From Steroidobacteraceae bacterium (GTDB lineage: Bacteria; Pseudomonadota; Gammaproteobacteria; Steroidobacterales; Steroidobacteraceae), in assembly GCA_023253235.1 (NCBI GenBank), contig JALRHE010000158.1, positions 1 through 5,099 of the forward strand: a stretch of DNA of 5,099 nt. The letters are read 5' to 3'. How positions within the stretch are numbered: the first letter of the stretch is position 1; each line of letters starts with the position of its first letter. The position numbers and the translations under genes were made by a program. The notes under the pieces were generated by a model. The model ran no database searches and was not told the DNA's origin. It saw only the letters and a program-made list of their open reading frames with translations. Positions 1 to 5,099 of the stretch are shown here, one piece after another.

Positions 1-1137
1 ATATCCATCGGCCAAGTTATCGAAAATCGACAGACTGACGGATATTATTTTGATCTTGCTTGGCAGAAAGCGGGTGCCTGGTCAGTCGGCACGGAAATTT
101 TGAACGTCAGCACTCGTTACGATCACTCGATACGGGCAAACTTTGATCCATCGCTGTCTGCGGCCTTCAATCGTGCGCCCAAACTCGCTCGCAGTACCCT
201 GATCAATGCCGAGACTCGTTCGATCTCGGCTTATGCTTCGAAGCTGATCACTCTCTCATCATCTTGGCGCGTCGACCTTGGTATTCGCGCCGATCACCGC
301 AACCAACCGCGCAGCGCTGTCGACTGGTCGCCTCGATTGGCCATGGAATACGAGCTGGCCGACGGTCGCTTCTTGCGAGCCAGTGCCGGCCGTACATCCC
401 AAGGTCAGCGGGCTGACGAACTGCAAGTTGCTGATGGTGAAACGACCTTCCACCCGGTGCAGAGGGCGGACCAATGGGTGCTCGGCTACGAGCAACTGCT
501 GGCAGACCACGGCGCCTGGCGTGTCGAGGCGTACCGCAAGCGGATCCACGACCCGTCACCGCGATACGAAAATCTGCTCAACCCGGTATCGCTCATTCCG
601 GAGATGGAGATTGATCGTCGTCGTGTTGCACCGGATGGTGCACTTGCCTATGGCGTCGAGTTTACGGGTCGTTACACGCTTGATGAGCACTGGTCCGGCT
701 TTCTGAACTACGCGTGGTCGGAGGTCGAAGACGACTTCGGCGCAATCGAAGTACCGCGAAATTGGAACCAGCAACATGCGTTGCTGCTGGGTTTACAGTG
801 GCGCAGTGGCCCGTGGACCCTCTCCGGACAAGGCTCGTGGCGCACAGGTTGGAGCCGTACCGAATTCCGGACCGGCGATACCGGCGCTCTACTGCCCGTG
901 GTCGGCGAGCGCAACCGAGCCCGATGGCCGGCGCAATGGAATCTCGATTTTCGAGCGTCGTGGCGCAAGCCACTTGAAGTCGGTTTGCTGGAAGTCGCGC
1001 TAGATGTGAATAACGCAACCAACGGCAGCAATCCGTGCTGCACCGATCTGCGCCTGTTACCAACCGGTCTCGAGGCCAGAACCCGATCGTGGCTACCGAG
1101 ATATCTCAACATCGGCGTCGTCTGGAGTCTGCCGTAA
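1..1137 (+). CDS. TonB-dependent outer-membrane receptor, C-terminal part (5' truncated)
   Basis: Frame 1 is open from the first base to the TAA at 1135-1137, giving 378 visible residues. The plug and first barrel strands lie upstream of the window, so an internal TTG at 100 is not the true start. The sequence is alternating amphipathic beta strands rich in aromatics and Arg, as in a TonB-dependent receptor barrel. Landmarks that I recall from this receptor class are VPRNWNQQHA (251-260), an RTGWS turn (281-285), the NNATNGSNPCC segment with paired Cys346-Cys347, and SWLPRYLNIGVVWSL near the end. The last residues NIGVVWSL fit the outer-membrane beta-signal (polar-x-Gly-x-x-aromatic-x-hydrophobic), with one extra Pro. 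Such receptors import siderophores, vitamins, sugars or peptides using TonB/ExbBD energy; the substrate cannot be told here. The lipoprotein gene follows 47 bp downstream on the same strand. The family call is strong; no gene name is justified. Confidence 0.9.
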   Translation: MSIGQVIENRQTDGYYFDLAWQKAGAWSVGTEILNVSTRYDHSIRANFDPSLSAAFNRAPKLARSTLINAETRSISAYASKLITLSSSWRVDLGIRADHRNQPRSAVDWSPRLAMEYELADGRFLRASAGRTSQGQRADELQVADGETTFHPVQRADQWVLGYEQLLADHGAWRVEAYRKRIHDPSPRYENLLNPVSLIPEMEIDRRRVAPDGALAYGVEFTGRYTLDEHWSGFLNYAWSEVEDDFGAIEVPRNWNQQHALLLGLQWRSGPWTLSGQGSWRTGWSRTEFRTGDTGALLPVVGERNRARWPAQWNLDFRASWRKPLEVGLLEVALDVNNATNGSNPCCTDLRLLPTGLEARTRSWLPRYLNIGVVWSLP

Positions 1138-1150
1138 TCGTCAGAAATGT

Positions 1151-1178
1151 TTGATAGCGCACCGAAGTCCAGTATCGT
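1151..1178 (+). promoter_or_regulatory. Possible sigma70-type promoter for the lipoprotein gene
   Basis: TTGATA at 1151-1156 (5 of 6 to TTGACA) and TATCGT at 1173-1178 (4 of 6 to TATAAT) are separated by 16 nt, in the 47-bp gap after the receptor stop. Transcription from this -10 box would begin at about 1184-1186, essentially on the ATG at 1185. A match of this quality can arise by chance, and read-through from the receptor gene is an equally good explanation for expression. Confidence 0.22.
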
Positions 1179-1184
1179 GATGCG

Positions 1185-3425
1185 ATGCGTGCGTGCCTTC
1201 CCATCATCGCCCTATCCATGGCCGGATTGCTCGTCAGTTGCGGCGGCGGTGGCGGCCCGCCACCAGCGCCGACCCTCACCTTCTCGACAGCAACAACCGA
1301 TGCACGCATTGGCGCCACCGTCACACTGACCTGGTCATCCACCAATGCCGACAATTGCACGGCTGGCGGCGATTGGATGGGCTCGCTCGCGAGCTCGGGA
1401 AGCCAATCCGTCAACGTCACCAAAGAATTGTCTAACTTCACTCTGACATGCACGGGTCGCGGTGGAAGTGCGAGCGGTAGCACGGCGATCACCGGATGGA
1501 ATGCTCCCACGTTGTCACTGGCCGCGTCAGATTCCGATCTACTTGCTGGCAATATCGCCAAAGTTGATTGGGCTGCGACGAACATCAAAAGCTGTCGCGG
1601 CACCGCGGGCTTCACTGAAACCCTCGCAGCCTCCGGTAGTCTGACCACACCAGCATTGACGCAGACCGTTACCTACGCACTCGAGTGCTCCAATCCTGCG
1701 TATCCGGCGGTGAACTCGAGCGTCACCATCACCGTTGCCGACACGTTCGAACTCCTAGTCACAGCGAAGTACGAGCGCCCGGGGCCGAGCAAGATCAATT
1801 CGGCGGGGCGTCTCGAGGCGGACATGGACAACCCGGTTACGAGCGGCATTCGCAACGTCTATATCGAGCTTCAGGATAGTGCTGGCAACAAGGTCGCAGG
1901 AACGTACGCATCCGATGCGGGCAGCGTGCGCTTCACGGGCCTCGATCCGAAGAAAAAATACACGCCGGTCATCAAGTCGATCGGGAAAAACAGCAGTGGC
2001 TTCGAGATCCATGTGCTCGACAACATGCGCCCGGCATCCACCGCCGCGAGCACGATTCGTACTCGCTACGAGCCCTATCTCAACCGCGCCACCGAATACA
2101 CTCCGGACACCAAGCGACTCAAACAGGCCACAGAGCTGACAGCCAGGCTCGGGTGGGACGCCACGCTCAAAATCCTGCGCGATGACCAACGCATCTCCGC
2201 ACCCTACATCGTCCTCGCCGATGCCATGGAGCAACAAGCGTACGTCGCACAGAACGGCGCAGTGAATTCGGTCGATAGCGTCTCGATACTCTGGAGCGCA
2301 CAAAACAAGGGCGGTGCGACCGATGACAACAACTACGATCGCGGTTTCGTCCGTAGCTCAGGCGCGTTTTATTCGCGTAGCGCCGTCACGATAGCGGCAG
2401 ACGGTCGAGTCAGCACGGGTGGCAGCGAAAACATTCCACATATTTTTCTATCGGGCGCACCCGCTTTCGAGTTGCAAGAACTCTCGACGGCGATCACGGC
2501 GCACGAGATGACGCACTTCACACAGGACAAATCTCAGCGTAACTATTCACCCGGCGGCCCACACTCCGAACGTGGCGAACATCAAGATATTGCGCTGGTT
2601 CAGCACGAGGGACTCGCCACAGGAACGGCCTTGATGATCGCCAAGGCGCCCACGCTCGATCGATTCATCTTTCGTGATGGCTCGGTGCGCGCCGTTCGCA
2701 GTGACTATCGCAGTAACGATACGCCGCTCGGCTGGTTTCAGGAGCGGACGGTGATTCAGTTCATCTGGCGCCTGTTCGATCCCGCCGGCGTAATCAAACT
2801 TTCCGGCCCACAAATTCTGGCGCCGTTTTATTCGCAAGATTGGCGCACCGGCACGTTCGGTCCCAACATCTGGGCGTACGCTGGTATCTTGAAGAAACAG
2901 CATCCGGCTCTAGCAGGCAACATCGATGCCGTCGGCTCGTCACTCAATATCACGCTCGCGGGTAACGACGAGTGGGGATCGACGGAGTCCATTCTCGGCA
3001 ATCGCTCATCGACTCAAACTTTTCCGATATTTACGCGTGTTCCACTGAGCGGCTCGGTCACAGTTTGTGCCGCTGGTAGCGCCAACGAATACAACAAACT
3101 ATCGAATCGTCGTTATCTGCGCTTCGATGGTGACGGCGCCACCCGGCGATATACCGTCAGCGCGCCCGCCAACAGCATTCCAGTGTTTGTCATCGCTCGA
3201 ACCAATGGCTCGCTCGCCGGCGGCTATGCCACGGGCGTTCGCAGTATTTTCGTCGACCAGGCGATTCCAGCTGAAGGCGGTTGGGGCTGGGTCGGCGAGT
3301 GCAGCGTCGTGCTGAGCTCCGTCGCCGAAACTACCCGTAACGAATGCTCTGCGACGACCTATACGGCGCCCGCAGAACAGTGCTTCACCATCACGGCCGC
3401 ACCCGCACCAACTCCTACGCCCTAA
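1185..3425 (+). CDS. Secreted zinc-metallopeptidase-like lipoprotein with Ig-like repeats
   Basis: This encodes 746 residues. The N-terminus is a lipoprotein signal: Arg2, a hydrophobic stretch at 5-17 and lipobox LVSC (16-19), followed by five Gly. With Gly at +2 after Cys19, outer-membrane anchoring is likely. Residues 29-107 and 108-186 are two Ig-like repeats with matching Cys pairs (58/89 and 137/168). Residues ~188-281 resemble a transthyretin/CNA-B-like sandwich ending FEIHVLDNM. The peptidase core carries HEMTH (440-444), GGPHSERG (457-464) and HEGLATG (474-480), so His440, His444 and probably Glu475 bind zinc and Glu441 is catalytic. I recall secreted proteobacterial proteins with the same order: HExxH, then GG-[SP]-HS-x-G, then a Glu-Gly pair. 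The C-terminal ~120 residues are beta-rich with Cys628, 706, 721 and 733, ending in a Pro/Thr tail. ATG1185 is the first start after an in-frame TAG at 1155; its ribosome site is weak. The substrate is unknown. Confidence 0.85.
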   Translation: MRACLPIIALSMAGLLVSCGGGGGPPPAPTLTFSTATTDARIGATVTLTWSSTNADNCTAGGDWMGSLASSGSQSVNVTKELSNFTLTCTGRGGSASGSTAITGWNAPTLSLAASDSDLLAGNIAKVDWAATNIKSCRGTAGFTETLAASGSLTTPALTQTVTYALECSNPAYPAVNSSVTITVADTFELLVTAKYERPGPSKINSAGRLEADMDNPVTSGIRNVYIELQDSAGNKVAGTYASDAGSVRFTGLDPKKKYTPVIKSIGKNSSGFEIHVLDNMRPASTAASTIRTRYEPYLNRATEYTPDTKRLKQATELTARLGWDATLKILRDDQRISAPYIVLADAMEQQAYVAQNGAVNSVDSVSILWSAQNKGGATDDNNYDRGFVRSSGAFYSRSAVTIAADGRVSTGGSENIPHIFLSGAPAFELQELSTAITAHEMTHFTQDKSQRNYSPGGPHSERGEHQDIALVQHEGLATGTALMIAKAPTLDRFIFRDGSVRAVRSDYRSNDTPLGWFQERTVIQFIWRLFDPAGVIKLSGPQILAPFYSQDWRTGTFGPNIWAYAGILKKQHPALAGNIDAVGSSLNITLAGNDEWGSTESILGNRSSTQTFPIFTRVPLSGSVTVCAAGSANEYNKLSNRRYLRFDGDGATRRYTVSAPANSIPVFVIARTNGSLAGGYATGVRSIFVDQAIPAEGGWGWVGECSVVLSSVAETTRNECSATTYTAPAEQCFTITAAPAPTPTP
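1269..1742 (+). repeat. Two tandem 79-residue Ig-like repeats (237-bp period) in the lipoprotein
   Basis: Residues 29-107 and 108-186 align without gaps at an offset of exactly 79. Pro29/108, Trp50/129, Thr-Asn 53-54/132-133, Cys58/137, Ser-Gly-Ser 71-73/150-152 and Cys89/168 coincide. By hand count about 18 of 79 positions are identical, so this is an old protein-level duplication and not a recent DNA repeat. Each unit has one Trp and a Cys pair 31 residues apart, which suggests an Ig-like sandwich closed by one disulfide after export. Such units usually act as spacers or adhesion modules on surface lipoproteins; that role is inferred here. Confidence 0.75.
2502..2609 (+). other. Predicted zinc-binding active site of the lipoprotein peptidase
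   Basis: This segment encodes residues 440-475. It runs from HEMTH (His440 and His444 as zinc ligands, Glu441 as general base) to Glu475 of HEGLATG. The 31-residue gap from His444 to Glu475 is within the range used by HExxH-plus-Glu (gluzincin-type) enzymes. His460 (in GGPHS), His466 and His474 lie between, so a different third ligand cannot be excluded. Confidence 0.65.
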
Positions 3426-3428
3426 CCC

Positions 3429-3432
3429 GAGG
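3429..3432 (+). promoter_or_regulatory. Shine-Dalgarno site for the small secreted protein
   Basis: GAGG at 3429-3432 lies six bases before the ATG at 3439 and four to seven bases after the TAA of the lipoprotein gene. The site sits in a 13-bp gap with no room for a terminator or promoter, so the two genes are very probably cotranscribed. Confidence 0.6.
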
Positions 3433-3438
3433 CTCACC

Positions 3439-3921
3439 ATGACGCCGCGCTTTTTCTTTGGTCTTTGTACGCTGACGGTGATGAGTTTCGCGCCGCAGAT
3501 GGTTCAAGCACACGAAATTGACGAAGGGCTGGAGCTGGGTGCTGCGATCGTCGTCGCCAACGCCGACCCGGTGCGGGCGACCATCAGCTTGCAGCCACGC
3601 GTCGCCTTCAAGGCAGTAACCGTCGAATTACCCAATGCCGTAGGCGGCGCCGTCAAAGCCTGTGATTTCGGAAACCTCGTCGCAGGACAAACCTATCGTT
3701 GCACGGTCACAGGCACCGTTGCCGACGATGACACCGGTCTTGTCATCGCGATCAGCGGCATCCGGGCGGTTCCGGTACCCGGGCACGACGACTTGTCATA
3801 CAAGGCGTTTACCGTCCCGAACCCGCGCTATGACTCGCTCGCTCAGGCGCAGCGCAAAACGGAGCAACTGCGAAAACGAGCGGCAACGCTCGATTCGAAA
3901 CCCGCGAGCGTACGTCAGTAG
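3439..3921 (+). CDS. Small exported protein of unknown function, partner of the lipoprotein peptidase
   Basis: This encodes 160 residues, and I do not recognise a named family. A Sec signal peptide is clear: Arg4, a hydrophobic core from about Phe5 to Phe17 and a VQA-HE cleavage site after Ala24. There is no lipobox, so the product should be soluble in the periplasm or outside the cell, unlike its upstream neighbour. Residues ~33-126 alternate polar and hydrophobic positions in short strands and contain only two Cys, 75 and 88 (KACDFG and YRCTV), likely a disulfide. The pattern 'Cys, short loop, LVAGQTYRC, strand' recalls Ig-like/DUF11-type sandwiches, but this is only a fold guess. Residues ~131-150 are charged and helical (QAQRKTEQLRKRAATL). 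The start is supported by a good ribosome site and the signal peptide. Its 13-bp distance from the peptidase gene suggests a shared job, such as a binding partner, inhibitor or substrate adaptor; nothing in the sequence proves which. Confidence 0.8.
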   Translation: MTPRFFFGLCTLTVMSFAPQMVQAHEIDEGLELGAAIVVANADPVRATISLQPRVAFKAVTVELPNAVGGAVKACDFGNLVAGQTYRCTVTGTVADDDTGLVIAISGIRAVPVPGHDDLSYKAFTVPNPRYDSLAQAQRKTEQLRKRAATLDSKPASVRQ

Positions 3922-3934
3922 GCGTTCAGTGACG

Positions 3935-3960
3935 CGTGTCACGAAACCCGTGATCACACG
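3935..3960 (+). other. Interrupted hairpin in the gap before the 234-residue gene
   Basis: CGTGTCACG (3935-3943) pairs with CGTG (3949-3952) and ACACG (3956-3960). The result is a four-bp inner stem with a five-base loop AAACC, a three-base bulge ATC and a five-bp outer stem. No run of T follows, so it does not look like an intrinsic terminator. It could be an mRNA 3'-end stabiliser for the upstream unit, a protein site or chance. Confidence 0.35.
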
Positions 3961-3987
3961 CAGAGTCCGTTGGCCGTTACCTTTCTC

Positions 3988-3996
3988 GGGGAAGGT
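3988..3996 (+). promoter_or_regulatory. Shine-Dalgarno site that fixes the start at 4003
   Basis: The purine-rich GGGGAAGGT at 3988-3996 ends six bases before ATG 4003. It favours that ATG over the longer reading from TTG 3970, which has no comparable site upstream and would add eleven residues. Confidence 0.6.
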
Positions 3997-4002
3997 GCGT
4001 CC

Positions 4003-4707
4003 ATGCTCGACTACTCACAATTTGCCATCAGCGATACGCATGCCCGTGGGCTGCGTCGCGAATCCGATCGGCGAGTGGCGAGCCGCTTGGCGACCTACCG
4101 TTTATCCCGTAAACCGGATCGATTCGGACCTCGAGTCCGATCGACCCATGAGGCCTTGTTTTCCACCCTAGGGCCGGAACGAGTCGTCCTCATCGAGCGA
4201 ACCAAGAAGCTCGCCATGTGGGCTTATTGCGAGCTCAACGCCGCCGGCCTATATCAATTGCGCGGCGAATCGGTACAGCGAGGAGACGGACGTCTCTCGA
4301 CTGAGGTACAGAACTATCCGCTATTGGCAACGCCCCACTTCTACGAGCGCGTCATCCAAGGCTTCAAGTTCGAAGGACACACGCTGATCACGACCTTGAT
4401 CGACGTCGTACGTCTGCTGATCGCGCAAGTGGGATGGTCGGACGATGCTCCGTCCGACCAGTGGCCAACCTGGGATCGGCACGGTAATGCCTGGTTCGCC
4501 CTGGAATACGGTCTCGCCGCCGGGGATATCCCGGCTTATGGCGAAGTGGTGCTGCGCACCATCATGCCGACCGCGAGCCTCCACAGTGCCCGGCGGGCTG
4601 ACTGGGAAAGCATGCGCGAGAGCGGCAATCTGGTGTCGGTGTTGGAGCCGCTGCCGACCAACGGCTATAATCCGGCGGTTTCCAACACCCGCCGGACACC
4701 CACGTGA
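4003..4707 (+). CDS. Unrecognised 234-residue cytosolic protein with basic N-terminal region
   Basis: I cannot assign this protein to a family. It has no signal peptide or convincing membrane segment. Residues 15-46 are strongly basic (12 Arg/Lys against 3 acidic), as in a nucleic-acid or membrane-surface contact region. Residues ~59-87 (PERVVLIERTKKLAMWAYCELNA...) and ~112-143 look like amphipathic or hydrophobic helices. Trp is frequent in the second half (73, 145, 154, 157, 164, 201), with a WDRHGNAWFALEYG stretch at 157-170. The last ~15 residues are polar and probably loose. The ATG at 4003 is chosen for its strong ribosome site. The stop codon overlaps the next start (GTGA at 4704-4707), so the two are probably translationally coupled. 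An 81-bp gap separates it from the exported-protein gene. Two stem-loops lie within the coding sequence. Coding status is supported by length, start signal and overlap. Confidence 0.7.
   Translation: MLDYSQFAISDTHARGLRRESDRRVASRLATYRLSRKPDRFGPRVRSTHEALFSTLGPERVVLIERTKKLAMWAYCELNAAGLYQLRGESVQRGDGRLSTEVQNYPLLATPHFYERVIQGFKFEGHTLITTLIDVVRLLIAQVGWSDDAPSDQWPTWDRHGNAWFALEYGLAAGDIPAYGEVVLRTIMPTASLHSARRADWESMRESGNLVSVLEPLPTNGYNPAVSNTRRTPT
4119..4144 (+). repeat. Intragenic stem-loop, arms TCGA-T-TCGGAC / GTCCGA-TCGA
   Basis: TCGGAC (4124-4129) and GTCCGA (4135-4140) form a six-bp stem around the loop CTCGA. After a single bulged T at 4123, TCGA (4119-4122) pairs with TCGA (4141-4144), for ten pairs in all. 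It lies in the Arg-rich N-terminal coding region of the 234-residue protein. Confidence 0.45.
4435..4460 (+). repeat. Perfect 10-bp inverted repeat with 6-base loop inside a gene
   Basis: TGGTCGGACG (4435-4444) is the exact reverse complement of CGTCCGACCA (4451-4460), with ATGCTC as the loop. The arm is seven of ten G/C, so the RNA hairpin should be stable. It sits in the middle of the 234-residue gene, over residues 145-153, and no T-run follows. Its arms share TCGGAC/GTCCGA with the stem-loop about 300 bp upstream. Confidence 0.6.
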
Positions 4708-5099
4708 GCAAGCAGGACTCTCAGTTTTTCAACATCTTCAGTCTCGTACTCGGCATCTTGATCGTGATTGCGATCCTGCTGTTTACCCTGGCTCGCAGCG
4801 TCGGTAACAACACGCAGAAAGCTCACCTGCTGACCGAGCCCAAGTACGTGGCTGACGTCGAACGCAACCTGACTTCGGCTCGTGTGGCCGTCGCGGGCGC
4901 CGACAACTCAGCCCTTGCGATCGTACCGGGCGCAGGTGCCATGACGACGGCCATGGCGGTGCTGTGGCTCGAATTGGCCTCGTCGGTGGGGCTGCGTGCG
5001 CATGGCGTGGGGTTTCCCGGCCACTTCTTGGTGAAGGTGATGACCTCCCACGTGCCGGCGGGACAGATCGTGATCGATCCGTTCACGGGCCACATCCTG
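4704..5099 (+). CDS. Cytochrome-c5-type N-terminus joined in frame to a SirB1/transglutaminase-like core (3' truncated)
   Basis: A GTG at 4704 overlaps the previous stop by four bases and opens a frame of 132 codons that is still open at the last base. Residues 1-73 look like the N-terminus of membrane-anchored cytochrome c5 proteins: polar start SKQDSQFFNIFS, one membrane segment at ~12-30, then a periplasmic stretch KYVADVERNLTSARVAVAG ending ADNSALAI. In that family a haem site CxxCH should follow, and there is none. Residues 74-82 are a Val-Pro-Gly-Ala-Gly-Ala-Met-Thr-Thr joint. From ~83 the sequence matches the SirB1 (Transglut_core2) pattern: MAVLWLELASSVGL, HGVGFPGHFLVKV and IVIDPFTG, with His107 and Asp125 at the conserved places. 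SirB1-type proteins are normally cytoplasmic and start well before this block. The product may therefore be a deletion fusion, a real anchored fusion or an assembly artefact. Both family calls rest on remembered patterns. Confidence 0.7.
   Translation, partial: MSKQDSQFFNIFSLVLGILIVIAILLFTLARSVGNNTQKAHLLTEPKYVADVERNLTSARVAVAGADNSALAIVPGAGAMTTAMAVLWLELASSVGLRAHGVGFPGHFLVKVMTSHVPAGQIVIDPFTGHIL

Noticed and set aside
100..102. TTG at 100 as the start of the receptor gene
   Set aside because: The frame is open back to base 1 with barrel-like sequence, and a 345-residue receptor would lack its plug. The gene is cut by the window edge.
1106..1648. Minus-strand frame of 180 codons
   Set aside because: It is opposite the lipoprotein signal and Ig repeats, which have clear protein features. 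Its translation is low-complexity Pro/Val/Arg with no recognisable domain.
1755..2303. Minus-strand frame of 182 codons
   Set aside because: It lies wholly inside the lipoprotein gene on the other strand, and its Arg/Cys-rich translation is typical of an antisense shadow in GC-rich DNA.
3950..3957. CRP/FNR-type operator around GTGATCAC
   Set aside because: The TCACA half-site at 3954-3958 has no matching TGTGA at the required six-base spacing.
3935..3960. Intrinsic terminator
   Set aside because: The stem is interrupted and no T-tract follows it.
3970..4002. Longer version of the 234-residue protein starting at TTG 3970
   Set aside because: A strong purine-rich site at 3988-3996 serves ATG 4003, and the extra eleven residues run through that site.
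3662..4171. Plus-strand frame of 169 codons spanning the gap after the small secreted protein
   Set aside because: It overlaps two better-supported genes out of frame, and its translation is Arg/Ser/Pro-rich without structure.
4003..4707. dGTPase/HD-type phosphohydrolase, suggested by the DTHARGLRRESDRR N-terminus
   Set aside because: No HD motif or ordered His/Asp set follows, so the likeness is limited to Arg-rich composition.
4704..5099. Annotating the last frame simply as cytochrome c5
   Set aside because: There is no CxxCH haem motif anywhere in the 132 codons, and the second half fits another family.

Overview
The window is a densely packed, single-strand (+) stretch of bacterial DNA with fairly high GC. 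Its protein families are a TonB-dependent receptor with a paired-Cys C-terminal strand region, a poly-Gly-after-Cys lipoprotein with Ig-like repeats, a cytochrome-c5-type N-terminus and a SirB1-type domain. Together they suggest a gammaproteobacterium of the Xanthomonadales/Steroidobacterales kind. That assignment is inferred from protein style, not from a marker gene. Both ends cut through open reading frames.

Layout: (1) 1-1137 is the C-terminal 378 residues of a TonB-dependent outer-membrane receptor. (2) 1185-3425 encodes a 746-residue predicted outer-membrane lipoprotein. It has two 79-residue Ig-like repeats, a transthyretin/CNA-B-like sandwich, a zinc-metallopeptidase core (HEMTH at 440-444, Glu475) and a Cys-containing C-terminal beta region. 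(3) 3439-3921 encodes a 160-residue secreted protein of unknown function, 13 bp downstream. (4) 4003-4707 encodes a 234-residue cytosolic protein that I do not recognise. (5) 4704-5099 overlaps it by 4 nt and runs off the window.

Genes 1-3 point to the cell envelope: a receptor, a surface or periplasmic peptidase and a small exported partner, with gaps of 47 and 13 bp. Cotranscription of 2 and 3 is likely; inclusion of 1 is possible. Genes 4 and 5 look like a separate, translationally coupled pair.

The most unusual item is the last reading frame. Its first ~73 residues look like the signal-anchor and linker of a membrane cytochrome c5, but the haem domain never arrives. After a short Gly/Ala stretch the frame continues in phase as the core of a SirB1/transglutaminase-like protein. 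This is a gene fusion, a deletion scar or an assembly chimera. Two strong stem-loops sharing the hexamer TCGGAC lie inside gene 4, and another hairpin lies in the 81-bp gap before it. No tRNA, rRNA, CRISPR array, insertion sequence or convincing intrinsic terminator was seen. No gap between genes exceeds 81 bp.
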